Of a DNA stretch of 42,340 bases, positions 31,524 to 39,302 are shown one piece after another. Made by a program: the position numbers and the translations under genes. Source of the stretch: Oscillospiraceae bacterium (GTDB lineage: Bacteria; Bacillota; Clostridia; Oscillospirales; Oscillospiraceae); the NCBI GenBank assembly GCA_017406005.1, contig JAFQZI010000045.1, positions 1 through 42,340 of the forward strand, read 5' to 3'. Position 1 is the first letter of the stretch, and each line of letters opens with the position of its first letter. The notes under the pieces are model-generated. The model was not told the origin of the DNA, searched no databases, and saw only the letters and a program-made list of their open reading frames with translations.

Positions 31524-34238
31524 ATGAGCAAAAAGTATGTCTATCTGTTCTCCGAAGGCAATGCAAACATGCGTGAGCTTCTCGGCGGAAAAGGTGCAAA
31601 CCTGGCAGAGATGACCAACATCGGTCTTCCCGTTCCGCAGGGCTTCACCATCACCACCGAGGCTTGCAACCGCTACTATGAGGATGGCCGCCAGATTAAT
31701 GATGAGATCATGAGCCAGGTCATGGAGTATGTTGAGCGTATCGAGCTCCTGAATGACAAGAAGTTCGGCGATCTCGAGAATCCTCTCCTCGTCTCTGTCC
31801 GTTCCGGCGCACGCGCATCCATGCCCGGTATGATGGACACGATCCTCAACCTGGGCCTGAATGACGATGTTGTCGCAGCCATGATCAGCCGCAACCCGTC
31901 TCCCGAATTCGAGCGTTTCGTTTATGACTCTTACAGAAGATTCATCCAGATGTTCTCAGACGTTGTTATGGAAGTCGGCAAGAAGTATTTTGAAAAGCTC
32001 ATTGACGAGATGAAGGAAGCCAAGGGCGTTACCTACGATGTCGAGCTCACGGCTGAAGATCTCAAGATGCTTGCCCAGCAGTTCAAGGCCGAGTACAAAG
32101 CCCAGATCGGTGAAGACTTCCCGACCGATCCTATCATTCAGCTCAAGGAAGCCATCAAGGCTGTCTTTCGTTCCTGGGATAACCCGCGTGCCAACGTCTA
32201 CCGCCGCGATAATGACATCCCGTATTCCTGGGGCACCGCCGTTTCCGTCATGCCGATGGTCTTCGGCAACCTGAATGATAACTCCGGTACCGGCGTCGCC
32301 TTCACGCGTGACCCCGCCACCGGCGAGAAGAAGCTCATGGGTGAGTTCCTCACCAATGCCCAGGGCGAAGACGTTGTAGCCGGTATCCGCACCCCGATGC
32401 CCATATCCCAGATGGAGCAGAAGTTCCCCGAGGCATACCGCCAGTTCACCCAGGTCTGCCGCATCCTTGAAAACCACTACCATGACATGCAGGACATGGA
32501 GTTCACCGTCGAAAACGGCAAGCTCTACATGCTCCAGTGCCGCAACGGCAAGCGTACCGCCCAGGCCGCTCTGCAGATTGCCTGCGACCTCGTTGACGAG
32601 GGTATGATCGATGACAAGCAGGCCGTCCTGATGATTGACCCGCGCAACCTCGACACACTTCTCCACCCACAGTTTGACGCCGCAGCCCTCAAGCGTGCAA
32701 AGCCTCTGGGCAAGGGCCTCGGTGCCTCTCCCGGCGCAGCTTGCGGCAAGATTGTCTTCTCCGCAGAAGATGCCAAAGAGTGGGCAGCCCGCAAGGAAAA
32801 GGTCGTCCTTGTCCGTTTGGAGACCTCACCGGAAGACATCGAAGGCATGAAGGCCGCTCAGGGTATCCTGACCGTCCGCGGTGGTATGACCTCCCATGCA
32901 GCCGTTGTTGCCCGCGGTATGGGCTCCTGCTGCGTCTCCGGCTGCGGTGACATCAAGATGGATGAAGAGAACAAGAAGTTCGAACTCGGCGGAAAAGTCT
33001 TCCACGAAGGCGATTACCTCTCGATTGACGGTTCCACCGGTAACATCTACGATGGTCTCATCCCCACGGTTGACGCCACCATCGCCGGCGAATTCGGCCG
33101 TATCATGGGCTGGGCCGACAAGTATCGCCGCCTGAAGGTCCGCACCAATGCCGACACTCCGCGCGATGCCCGCAAGGCTGTCGAACTCGGCGCCGAAGGC
33201 ATCGGCCTCACGAGAACCGAGCATATGTTCTTCAATGAGGATCGTATTCCTGTATTCCGTGAAATGATCTGTGCCGACACTGTGGAAGAGCGCGTTGCCG
33301 CCCTTGCCAAGCTCGAGCCGATGCAGCAGGCTGACTTCGAGGGCATTTACGAAGCCATGCACGGCATGCCCGTCACCATCCGCTTCCTCGATCCTCCTCT
33401 CCATGAGTTCGTTCCCACCGAGGAGGAAGATATCAAGGCCCTCGCAAAGGCCCAGGGCAAGACGGTCGAGCGCATAAAAGAGATCATTGCCTCCCTCCAC
33501 GAGTTCAACCCGATGATGGGCCACCGCGGCTGCCGGCTCGCTGTCACCTATCCGGAAATCGCCGAGATGCAGACCCGTGCCGTGATCAAGGCTGCCATGG
33601 CTGTCAATGCCCGCCATCCGGAATGGAATATCGTTCCCGAAATCATGATCCCGCTGACCGGCGAAGTCAAAGAGCTAAAGTATGTCAAGGATGTTGTCGT
33701 CAGAACCGCTGACAGGCTGATCAGCCGCAACAACTCCAGCCTCCAGTACCTCGTCGGCACCATGATCGAGATCCCGCGTGCAGCTCTCACGGCAGATGAG
33801 ATGGCCACCGAAGCCGAGTTCTTCTCCTTCGGCACCAACGACCTTACCCAGATGACATTCGGCTTCTCCCGTGACGATGCCGGCAAGTTCCTTAACTCCT
33901 ACTATGACACCAAGATCTACGAGAATGACCCGTTCGCCCGTGTCGACCAGAAGGGCGTCGGCAAGCTGGTTGCCATGGCCTGCAAGCTCGGCCGTGAGAC
34001 CCGCCCGAACATCCACCTCGGTGTCTGCGGCGAGCACGGCGGCGATCCGTCCTCTGTTGAGTTCTTCCACAAGGTCGGGCTCGACTATGTTTCCTGCAGC
34101 CCGTTCCGTGTTCCCATCGCACGCCTTGCCGCAGCGCAGGCTGCCATCAAGGACGAGTCCCGCAAGGCAGAGCTCATTGAAGCCCTGAAGGACAGCGGCA
34201 AATCCTACGAAGAAATCATTGCCTTCCTCCACGGCTGA
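31524..34238 (+). CDS. ppdK: Pyruvate, phosphate dikinase
   Basis: Interconverts pyruvate, ATP and phosphate with PEP, AMP and PPi; in fermenting clostridia it can run in glycolysis to gain ATP. The 904-residue length is normal. The N-terminal ATP-grasp domain shows LLGGKGANLAEMTNIGLPVPQGFTIT in family position and VRSGARASMPGMMDTILNLG. The central swivel domain holds the phospho-histidine loop GGMTSHAAVVARGMG. The C-terminal PEP/pyruvate barrel holds GLTRTEHMFF, EFFSFGTNDLTQM and GVCGEHGGDP. AAAGGA precedes the ATG, and a TATAAT box lies at 31491. Codon use is strongly biased, as in livJ, suggesting high expression. Confidence 0.98.
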   Translation: MSKKYVYLFSEGNANMRELLGGKGANLAEMTNIGLPVPQGFTITTEACNRYYEDGRQINDEIMSQVMEYVERIELLNDKKFGDLENPLLVSVRSGARASMPGMMDTILNLGLNDDVVAAMISRNPSPEFERFVYDSYRRFIQMFSDVVMEVGKKYFEKLIDEMKEAKGVTYDVELTAEDLKMLAQQFKAEYKAQIGEDFPTDPIIQLKEAIKAVFRSWDNPRANVYRRDNDIPYSWGTAVSVMPMVFGNLNDNSGTGVAFTRDPATGEKKLMGEFLTNAQGEDVVAGIRTPMPISQMEQKFPEAYRQFTQVCRILENHYHDMQDMEFTVENGKLYMLQCRNGKRTAQAALQIACDLVDEGMIDDKQAVLMIDPRNLDTLLHPQFDAAALKRAKPLGKGLGASPGAACGKIVFSAEDAKEWAARKEKVVLVRLETSPEDIEGMKAAQGILTVRGGMTSHAAVVARGMGSCCVSGCGDIKMDEENKKFELGGKVFHEGDYLSIDGSTGNIYDGLIPTVDATIAGEFGRIMGWADKYRRLKVRTNADTPRDARKAVELGAEGIGLTRTEHMFFNEDRIPVFREMICADTVEERVAALAKLEPMQQADFEGIYEAMHGMPVTIRFLDPPLHEFVPTEEEDIKALAKAQGKTVERIKEIIASLHEFNPMMGHRGCRLAVTYPEIAEMQTRAVIKAAMAVNARHPEWNIVPEIMIPLTGEVKELKYVKDVVVRTADRLISRNNSSLQYLVGTMIEIPRAALTADEMATEAEFFSFGTNDLTQMTFGFSRDDAGKFLNSYYDTKIYENDPFARVDQKGVGKLVAMACKLGRETRPNIHLGVCGEHGGDPSSVEFFHKVGLDYVSCSPFRVPIARLAAAQAAIKDESRKAELIEALKDSGKSYEEIIAFLHG

Positions 34239-34272
34239 TACAGTTCGTTCTTCTAAAAGATTATTCATTACA

Positions 34273-34300
34273 CCCCCGGCTCCCGCCGGGGGCTTTCTTT
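34273..34300 (+). terminator. Intrinsic terminator of ppdK
   Basis: CCCCCGG and CCGGGGG pair with loop CTCCCG, followed by CTTTCTTT, 35 bases after the stop. Confidence 0.85.
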
Positions 34301-34372
34301 CCTCAACAACAAAAATGGTAAAAATTTTTTGCATATAACATTACTTTCCCTGATGTCTCTATAGATTCTATA

Positions 34373-34451
34373 GCTCGCGACGGAGCACCAAAAGGAGGAG
34401 CAGTGTTCCCTTCGCGAGCACCTGCTGTGCACTAAATTCGAGGTAATAAAC
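34373..34451 (+). repeat. Dispersed hairpin element, copy C
   Basis: Core 34373-34419 (47 bases) has arms GCTCGCGA / TCGCGAGC, inner stem GGAGC/GTTCC and GCACCAAAAGGAGG inside. The tail TGTGCACTAAATTCGAGGTA reaches into the leader of the next gene and supplies its only ribosome-site candidate (GAGG). Confidence 0.85.
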
Positions 34452-34457
34452 AAGAAA

Positions 34458-35276
34458 ATGAATGTAATTGAAATCACCGACATCAACGCTCCCGAGCTCG
34501 ATGTCTATGCCCGCCTCACCGAGCGTGAACTACGCCACCCGCAAAAAGGCACCGGTCTCTTCATCGCCGAGAGCCCGAATGTCATCGAGCGTGCCCTGGA
34601 CGCCGGTTTCATCCCCATCTCACTGCTCATGGAGAAAAAGCATATAGAAGGACAGGCTGCCAATGTCATCTCCCACTGCGGAGATATACCCGTTTTCACG
34701 GCTCCTCTCCCGGTGCTTACCCAGCTCACCGGTTTTGCGCTGACCCGCGGAGTACTTTGCGCCATGCGGCGCCGCCCGCTTCCTTCCCCTGAGTCAATCT
34801 GCGCCTCCGCCCGCCGCATCGCCGTGCTGGAAAACGTCATGAACCCCACTAACATCGGTGCCATCTTCCGCTCCGCAGCTGCCCTCGGGATGGACGCTGT
34901 ACTCCTCACGCCCGCCTGCTGCGATCCGCTTTACCGCCGATCGGTGCGCGTCAGCATGGGCACCGTCTTCCAGATCCCCTGGGCATATCTTGGGGAAACC
35001 GCTTCCGATTGGCCGGAACCTGGCCTTTCCGTCCTGCGCTCCCTCGGCTTTGCAACAGCCGCCATGGCCCTGCGGGACGATTCCGTCTCAATTTCCGACC
35101 CGTGCCTTGCCGCAGAGGAAAAGCTTGCCGTCATCCTCGGTACGGAAGGGGACGGTCTCGCCGCCTCCACCATCGCCTCCTGCAATTATACCGTCCGCAT
35201 ACCGATGTCCCACGGGGTCGATTCCCTCAATGTCGCGGCTGCCAGCGCTGTCGCCTTCTGGCAGCTTGGCAGATAA
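34458..35276 (+). CDS. SpoU/TrmH family RNA 2'-O-methyltransferase
   Basis: The 272-residue product has an N-terminal substrate-binding domain (FIAESPNVIERALDAG, about residues 35-50) and a SPOUT domain (about 115-272). Motif 1 is LENVMNPTNIGAIFRSAAALG, motif 2 LAVILGTEGDGL and motif 3 VRIPMSHGVDSLNVAAASAVAF. These are the three SpoU motifs with intact Asn, Arg and Glu. The target (rRNA or tRNA ribose) cannot be told from sequence. The start ATG at 34458 has only GAGG 14 bases upstream, inside the tail of repeat copy C. Confidence 0.93.
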   Translation: MNVIEITDINAPELDVYARLTERELRHPQKGTGLFIAESPNVIERALDAGFIPISLLMEKKHIEGQAANVISHCGDIPVFTAPLPVLTQLTGFALTRGVLCAMRRRPLPSPESICASARRIAVLENVMNPTNIGAIFRSAAALGMDAVLLTPACCDPLYRRSVRVSMGTVFQIPWAYLGETASDWPEPGLSVLRSLGFATAAMALRDDSVSISDPCLAAEEKLAVILGTEGDGLAASTIASCNYTVRIPMSHGVDSLNVAAASAVAFWQLGR

Positions 35277-35295
35277 GCAGCATCGTTTTCTCCCC

Positions 35296-35323
35296 TTGCA
35301 AAATCATGGAATTGTGATACAAT
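35296..35323 (+). promoter_or_regulatory. Promoter of potABCD
   Basis: TTGCAA (35296-35301), a 16-base spacer and TACAAT (35318-35323). An imperfect inverted repeat with outer arms TGGAAT (35307) and ATTCCA (ending 35330) and inner TTGT/ACAA overlaps the -10 box and is a candidate operator. Confidence 0.6.
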
Positions 35324-35360
35324 GATTCCAGGTTATCTTTGACAAAAGGAGAACAGGCGA

Positions 35361-36437
35361 ATGGGAGATGCGATGCTGCAGCTTAATCAGATCCGGAAGC
35401 GCTTCGGGGATAAAGAAGTCCTTTGCGGCATTGATCTCGATGTGGAACGCGGCGAGTTTATAACGCTTTTGGGATCCTCAGGATGCGGGAAGACGACGCT
35501 TCTGCGTATTATCGCAGGGCTGGACTTCTGCGACAGCGGAAGCATTCTCCTGGAAGGCCAGGACGTGACGGATTTTCCGCCGGAAAAGCGCAACGTCAAT
35601 ATGGTTTTTCAGAACTATGCGCTTTTCCCGCATATGAATGTGGCGGAAAACGTGGGATACTCTCTGCGCCTGAAGCACAGATCTCGTAAGGAAATCGAGA
35701 AAGCAGTTACGGATACACTTGCGCTTGTTCAGCTTCCCGGATATGAATCCCGCCGGCCTTCGGAACTTTCCGGCGGCCAGCGGCAGCGTATCGCCATTGC
35801 TCGTGCACTGGTCAATGAGCCGGGCGTTCTCCTGCTCGACGAGCCGCTCGGAGCACTTGATCTTCAGCTTCGCCGCCAGATGCAGATTGAGCTGAAACGT
35901 CTTCAGAAACGCCTCGGCATCACGTTTATCTACATCACGCATGACCAGGAAGAAGCCCTCAACATGTCTGACAGGATAGCTGTCATGAAAAACGGAATCT
36001 TCCAACAGATCGGCACCCCTTCAGATATTTATGACCGGCCGAAAAATGCTTATGTGGCGCACTTTGTCGGCTCTGCAAATATTCTCTCCGGCACAGTACT
36101 GGTGAAGCAGGGTGCTGTTTATCTGCAGTATGCGGGAGGCCTTGCAGCGGTAGACGCCGAAAAGAAACCGGTGAAAAACGGCGCCCCACTGACGGTTGCC
36201 GTCAGAAGTGAATATATCGACCTTCTCTCTCCCGAAGAAACCGGGATTCCCGCCGTCGTGAAGGAAAAGAGCTTTTCCGCCGGCATGCTGCGAATTGCCC
36301 TCCAGATGGAAAACGGGGACGAAGTCATTGCCAGCCGGCATGGGATTGACTATCATCTTGCCCCCGGAGATAAGGTCACCGTTCTGTTCTCACCGGAACA
36401 TGCCGTGCTCGTGGAGGCTGAAGATGAAAAGCCGTAA
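35361..36437 (+). CDS. potA: Spermidine/putrescine ABC transporter, ATPase PotA
   Basis: ATPase of the polyamine importer, 358 residues. The nucleotide-binding domain has Walker A GSSGCGKTT (about 38-46), Q-loop VFQNYALFPHM, signature LSGGQRQRIAIARAL, Walker B VLLLDEPLGALD and the H-loop TFIYITHDQEEAL. A C-terminal TOBE-type domain (about 235-355) binds regulatory ligands in this family. AAGGAG lies 10 bases upstream. The gene overlaps potB by 14 bases. Confidence 0.96.
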   Translation: MGDAMLQLNQIRKRFGDKEVLCGIDLDVERGEFITLLGSSGCGKTTLLRIIAGLDFCDSGSILLEGQDVTDFPPEKRNVNMVFQNYALFPHMNVAENVGYSLRLKHRSRKEIEKAVTDTLALVQLPGYESRRPSELSGGQRQRIAIARALVNEPGVLLLDEPLGALDLQLRRQMQIELKRLQKRLGITFIYITHDQEEALNMSDRIAVMKNGIFQQIGTPSDIYDRPKNAYVAHFVGSANILSGTVLVKQGAVYLQYAGGLAAVDAEKKPVKNGAPLTVAVRSEYIDLLSPEETGIPAVVKEKSFSAGMLRIALQMENGDEVIASRHGIDYHLAPGDKVTVLFSPEHAVLVEAEDEKP

Positions 36438-37284
36438 GAAAGAGCGGGGGAATGCGGTGTTTCTTCTTCCTATGTATCTTTTTACAGTCGTTTTCCTGAT
36501 CGGTCCTTTCGTCTACATGATTGTCCTCAGCTTCCTCACCCGTGCGGAAACCTGGGGTGTAGTGAACGAATTTACCCTCGGCAACTATGCCAAAATCCTG
36601 AAGCCACTCTATCTCAGTACGTTCGGGCGTTCCCTGAAGCTCGCTCTGGAGGTTACAGCACTGATAGCTCTCACCGGCTATCCCTTCGGTTACTTTATGG
36701 CAAAACTCCCGCCGAAGCGTCGCGCAAGGCTTCTGATGCTGGTCATGATCCCGTTTTACACCAGTTCCCTAATGCGGATGTATGGCTGGATTATCATCTT
36801 CCGTGCCAACGGCCTGCTGGACAAATTTCTCATTGCCCTCCATGTGATTGAACGTCCGCTGAAACTGCTCTATACCTATCCTGCAGTCGTGGTCGGCATG
36901 GTTTATGCCCTCCTGCCGTTCATGATGCTCTCCGTCTACACCAGTGTTGAAAAAATGGACTGGAGCCTCGTGGAAGCGGCGCGGGACATGGGAGCCTCTC
37001 CCGCAAGAGCCTTCCTTACCGTTACATTTCCGCTTACTATGCCCGGCTTGATGACCGGTGTGATTCTGAGCTTTATTCCTTCCATGGGTCTTTTCTTCGT
37101 GGCGGACATTCTCGGTGGCAACAAGATAGTACTCGTTGGTAACGTGATTCAGGAACAGCTCATGAAGGTGCATGACTGGCCGTTTGCCGCAGCACTCTCC
37201 GTGATCCTCATGCTGATGATGACGGTTATGATCTGGCTCTACCGAAAGGTTACCGGCAGCAGTGAGATGGAGGGTATGGTATGA
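36424..37284 (+). CDS. potB: Spermidine/putrescine ABC transporter, permease PotB
   Basis: Membrane subunit of the polyamine importer, 286 residues with six hydrophobic segments. The cytoplasmic EAA loop is VEAARDMGASPARAFLTVTFPL (about residues 183-204). The first segment, LPMYLFTVVFLIGPFVYMIV, is the usual start. The ATG at 36424 is chosen, just before the end of potA, because the longer frame lies wholly within potA. It overlaps potC by four bases. Confidence 0.95.
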   Translation: MKSRKKERGNAVFLLPMYLFTVVFLIGPFVYMIVLSFLTRAETWGVVNEFTLGNYAKILKPLYLSTFGRSLKLALEVTALIALTGYPFGYFMAKLPPKRRARLLMLVMIPFYTSSLMRMYGWIIIFRANGLLDKFLIALHVIERPLKLLYTYPAVVVGMVYALLPFMMLSVYTSVEKMDWSLVEAARDMGASPARAFLTVTFPLTMPGLMTGVILSFIPSMGLFFVADILGGNKIVLVGNVIQEQLMKVHDWPFAAALSVILMLMMTVMIWLYRKVTGSSEMEGMV

Positions 37285-38081
37285 AAAAACGCCCTGTATT
37301 CTCGGAAACCTATCTGATCCTGCTCACGGTTCTGATGTACCTGCCGATTATCATCGTTATGGTCTATTCCTTCAACGAAAACAAACTCAGTTCCGTCTGG
37401 TCTGGCCTCTCCCTCAAATGGTATGAGGATCTTTTTCGTGATCGTGACATTGCTTCTGCGCTGATCAACAGCCTGCTTCTCGGTGTGCTCTCCTCGCTTG
37501 CGGCAGCAGTCATCGGCACGCTCGGCGCGATCGGCTCGATGCGCACGGGCTTTCGCGGCAAAGGGGTAATGGAATACATTGCCACTCTCCCGATGATGAC
37601 GCCTGAAATCATCCTCGGCATGCTGTTTCTTGCTTTCTTCTCGCTTCTGGGCCTGCCCTTCGGGATAATGACACTCGTGATCAGCCATACGGCCTTTTGC
37701 ATTCCCTATGTGTTTATGCAGGTCAAAGCCCGTCTTGCCGGGATGGATAAAAGTTATGAGGAAGCCGCCCGGGACCTCGGCGCGAAGCCGGCAAGGGTCT
37801 TCTTTGACATTACTTTCCCGCTGATCTTTCCGGGTATCCTCTCCGGGATTCTGCTCTCCTTTGCCATGAGTTTTGACGATGTGATCATCAGCGTCTTTGT
37901 CACGGGAGCCAGGGTGAATACACTCCCGATCCTGATTTATACCCGCTTGAAAACGGGCCTTACGCCGAAAATCAATGCTCTTTGCACCCTGATGTTTCTG
38001 GCAACTCTTTTTCTCGTCCTTCTCTCTTCTGTCATCGGAAGGTTAGGAAATACTAAAAAAAGAAAGGAACCGACACCATGA
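37281..38081 (+). CDS. potC: Spermidine/putrescine ABC transporter, permease PotC
   Basis: Second membrane subunit, 266 residues with six hydrophobic segments. The N-terminus ETYLILLTVLMYLPIIIVMVYSFN and the EAA loop EEAARDLGAKPARVFFDITF (about 159-178) are typical. FAMSFDDVIISVFVTG is the PotC-type segment near the C-terminus. It overlaps potB and potD by four bases each, so all four genes are translationally coupled. Confidence 0.95.
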   Translation: MKKRPVFSETYLILLTVLMYLPIIIVMVYSFNENKLSSVWSGLSLKWYEDLFRDRDIASALINSLLLGVLSSLAAAVIGTLGAIGSMRTGFRGKGVMEYIATLPMMTPEIILGMLFLAFFSLLGLPFGIMTLVISHTAFCIPYVFMQVKARLAGMDKSYEEAARDLGAKPARVFFDITFPLIFPGILSGILLSFAMSFDDVIISVFVTGARVNTLPILIYTRLKTGLTPKINALCTLMFLATLFLVLLSSVIGRLGNTKKRKEPTP

Positions 38082-39136
38082 AAAAATCCGTTGCCCTGTT
38101 CCTCGCCCTTGTTCTCTGCTTCTCGCTTCCCGTCCTGTCGCTTTCCGCATATGCTAATGATGGCGTGGTGACGATCTATACCTGGGCGGAAATGTTCCCG
38201 CCTGAAGTACTCAATGCCTTTGAAGAAGAAACCGGATATAAGATTAATTATGTAAACTTTGACCTCGATGAAACCATGCTGGCCAAGCTGGAAGCTGCCG
38301 GCGGCGGTGATTACGATGTCATTATTGCGGATGATTATATCATCGAGCGCGCTGTCGAGCTTGGTCTTTTGCAGAAGCTGGATAAGGAAAAAATCGCAAA
38401 CTTTAGCAACATAAACCCAATTTACCAGGGCCAGTTCTATGACCCGCAGGATGAATACACGGTTCCGTACGGCGCCGGTGTCCAGACGATTACCTACAAT
38501 CCTGCCACGGTTTCCGTTCCCGTCAGCGGTTATGCTGACCTCTGGGACGAGGCGTTCCGGGATGATATTGCCCTTACCGCAAACTACCGTGTTATGATCG
38601 GCATGGCGCTGAAAATCCTTGGCTACAGCTACAACACCAATGACCTCAGTGAAATTGAAAAGGCCGGTGATCTGCTCTACTCCCTCGCTCCCAACGTCCG
38701 CATGATCAAGGATGATTTTATTCAGGACGATCTGGTCTCCGGCGAAGTGTCTGCAGCTGTCATGTATACCTCTCAGGTCACAATGGCAAAACTGGCGGAT
38801 CCTTCCATTGAAATTGTCTATCCGCAGGAAGGCATCGGGTTCGGAATCATGGGTATGTTTGTGCCCGTCAAAGCACCTAATGCGGACGGCGCTCACGCTT
38901 TTATTGATTATATTCTCCGGCCGGACATTAGTGCACAGTGCTATGAATGGATGGGTTACTACTGCACCAACAAAGCTGCAGATGATCTGATTTCAGAGGA
39001 GTTTCGGGAGTTCCTCGTTCTTCCCGAAGAATTTAAAATGGAAGACATGGAAATGATCGGCAATATCAGCCCTGAAGCCGACACTCTTATGGATGAAATC
39101 TGGACGCAGTTCAAAACTCTCTGCGGCCAGTCTTGA
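38078..39136 (+). CDS. potD: Spermidine/putrescine ABC transporter, substrate-binding protein PotD
   Basis: Extracellular polyamine-binding protein, 352 residues. The signal peptide (about 1-26) ends SAYA before NDGVV and has no convincing lipobox: the only cysteine follows LVL and lies within the hydrophobic core. The mature part matches PotD: TIYTWAEMFPPEVLNAFEEE, YDVIIADDYIIERAVELGLL, the hinge region VPYGAGVQTITYNP and PQEGIGFGIMGMFVP. It is the last gene of the operon, as usual, and is followed by repeat copy D and a hairpin. Confidence 0.95.
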   Translation: MKKSVALFLALVLCFSLPVLSLSAYANDGVVTIYTWAEMFPPEVLNAFEEETGYKINYVNFDLDETMLAKLEAAGGGDYDVIIADDYIIERAVELGLLQKLDKEKIANFSNINPIYQGQFYDPQDEYTVPYGAGVQTITYNPATVSVPVSGYADLWDEAFRDDIALTANYRVMIGMALKILGYSYNTNDLSEIEKAGDLLYSLAPNVRMIKDDFIQDDLVSGEVSAAVMYTSQVTMAKLADPSIEIVYPQEGIGFGIMGMFVPVKAPNADGAHAFIDYILRPDISAQCYEWMGYYCTNKAADDLISEEFREFLVLPEEFKMEDMEMIGNISPEADTLMDEIWTQFKTLCGQS

Positions 39137-39158
39137 ACGGGTAACAGTTTAGCAAACA

Positions 39159-39236
39159 GCTCGCGACAAAGCACTCAAATCGAGCTCTATGTCGTCTTCG
39201 CGAGCAGCTTGTTGTGTACTGATTATGGTGTAAAAC
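39159..39236 (+). repeat. Dispersed hairpin element, copy D
   Basis: Core 39159-39205 (47 bases) has the arms GCTCGCGA / TCGCGAGC and AAGCACTCAAATCGAG inside. The inner stem is lost but the outer eight pairs are kept. The tail TTGTTGTGTACTGATTATGG resembles that of copy C. Confidence 0.85.
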
Positions 39237-39245
39237 AAATAACAC

Positions 39246-39274
39246 GCACCGGCCCACAATGGCCGGTGCATTTT
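39246..39274 (+). terminator. Stem-loop after potD
   Basis: GCACCGGCC and GGCCGGTGC form a perfect 9-base stem with loop CACAAT, followed by ATTTTA. It is a probable terminator of the polyamine operon. Confidence 0.75.
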
Positions 39275-39302
39275 ACGGAATTTTCCCGGAGGCAAACATT
39301 CT

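Noticed and set aside
39206-39302. Possible fluoride riboswitch before the ClC gene
   Set aside because: The stretch holds repeat tail, a terminator-like hairpin and a ribosome site; I could not fit the crcB-motif pseudoknot.
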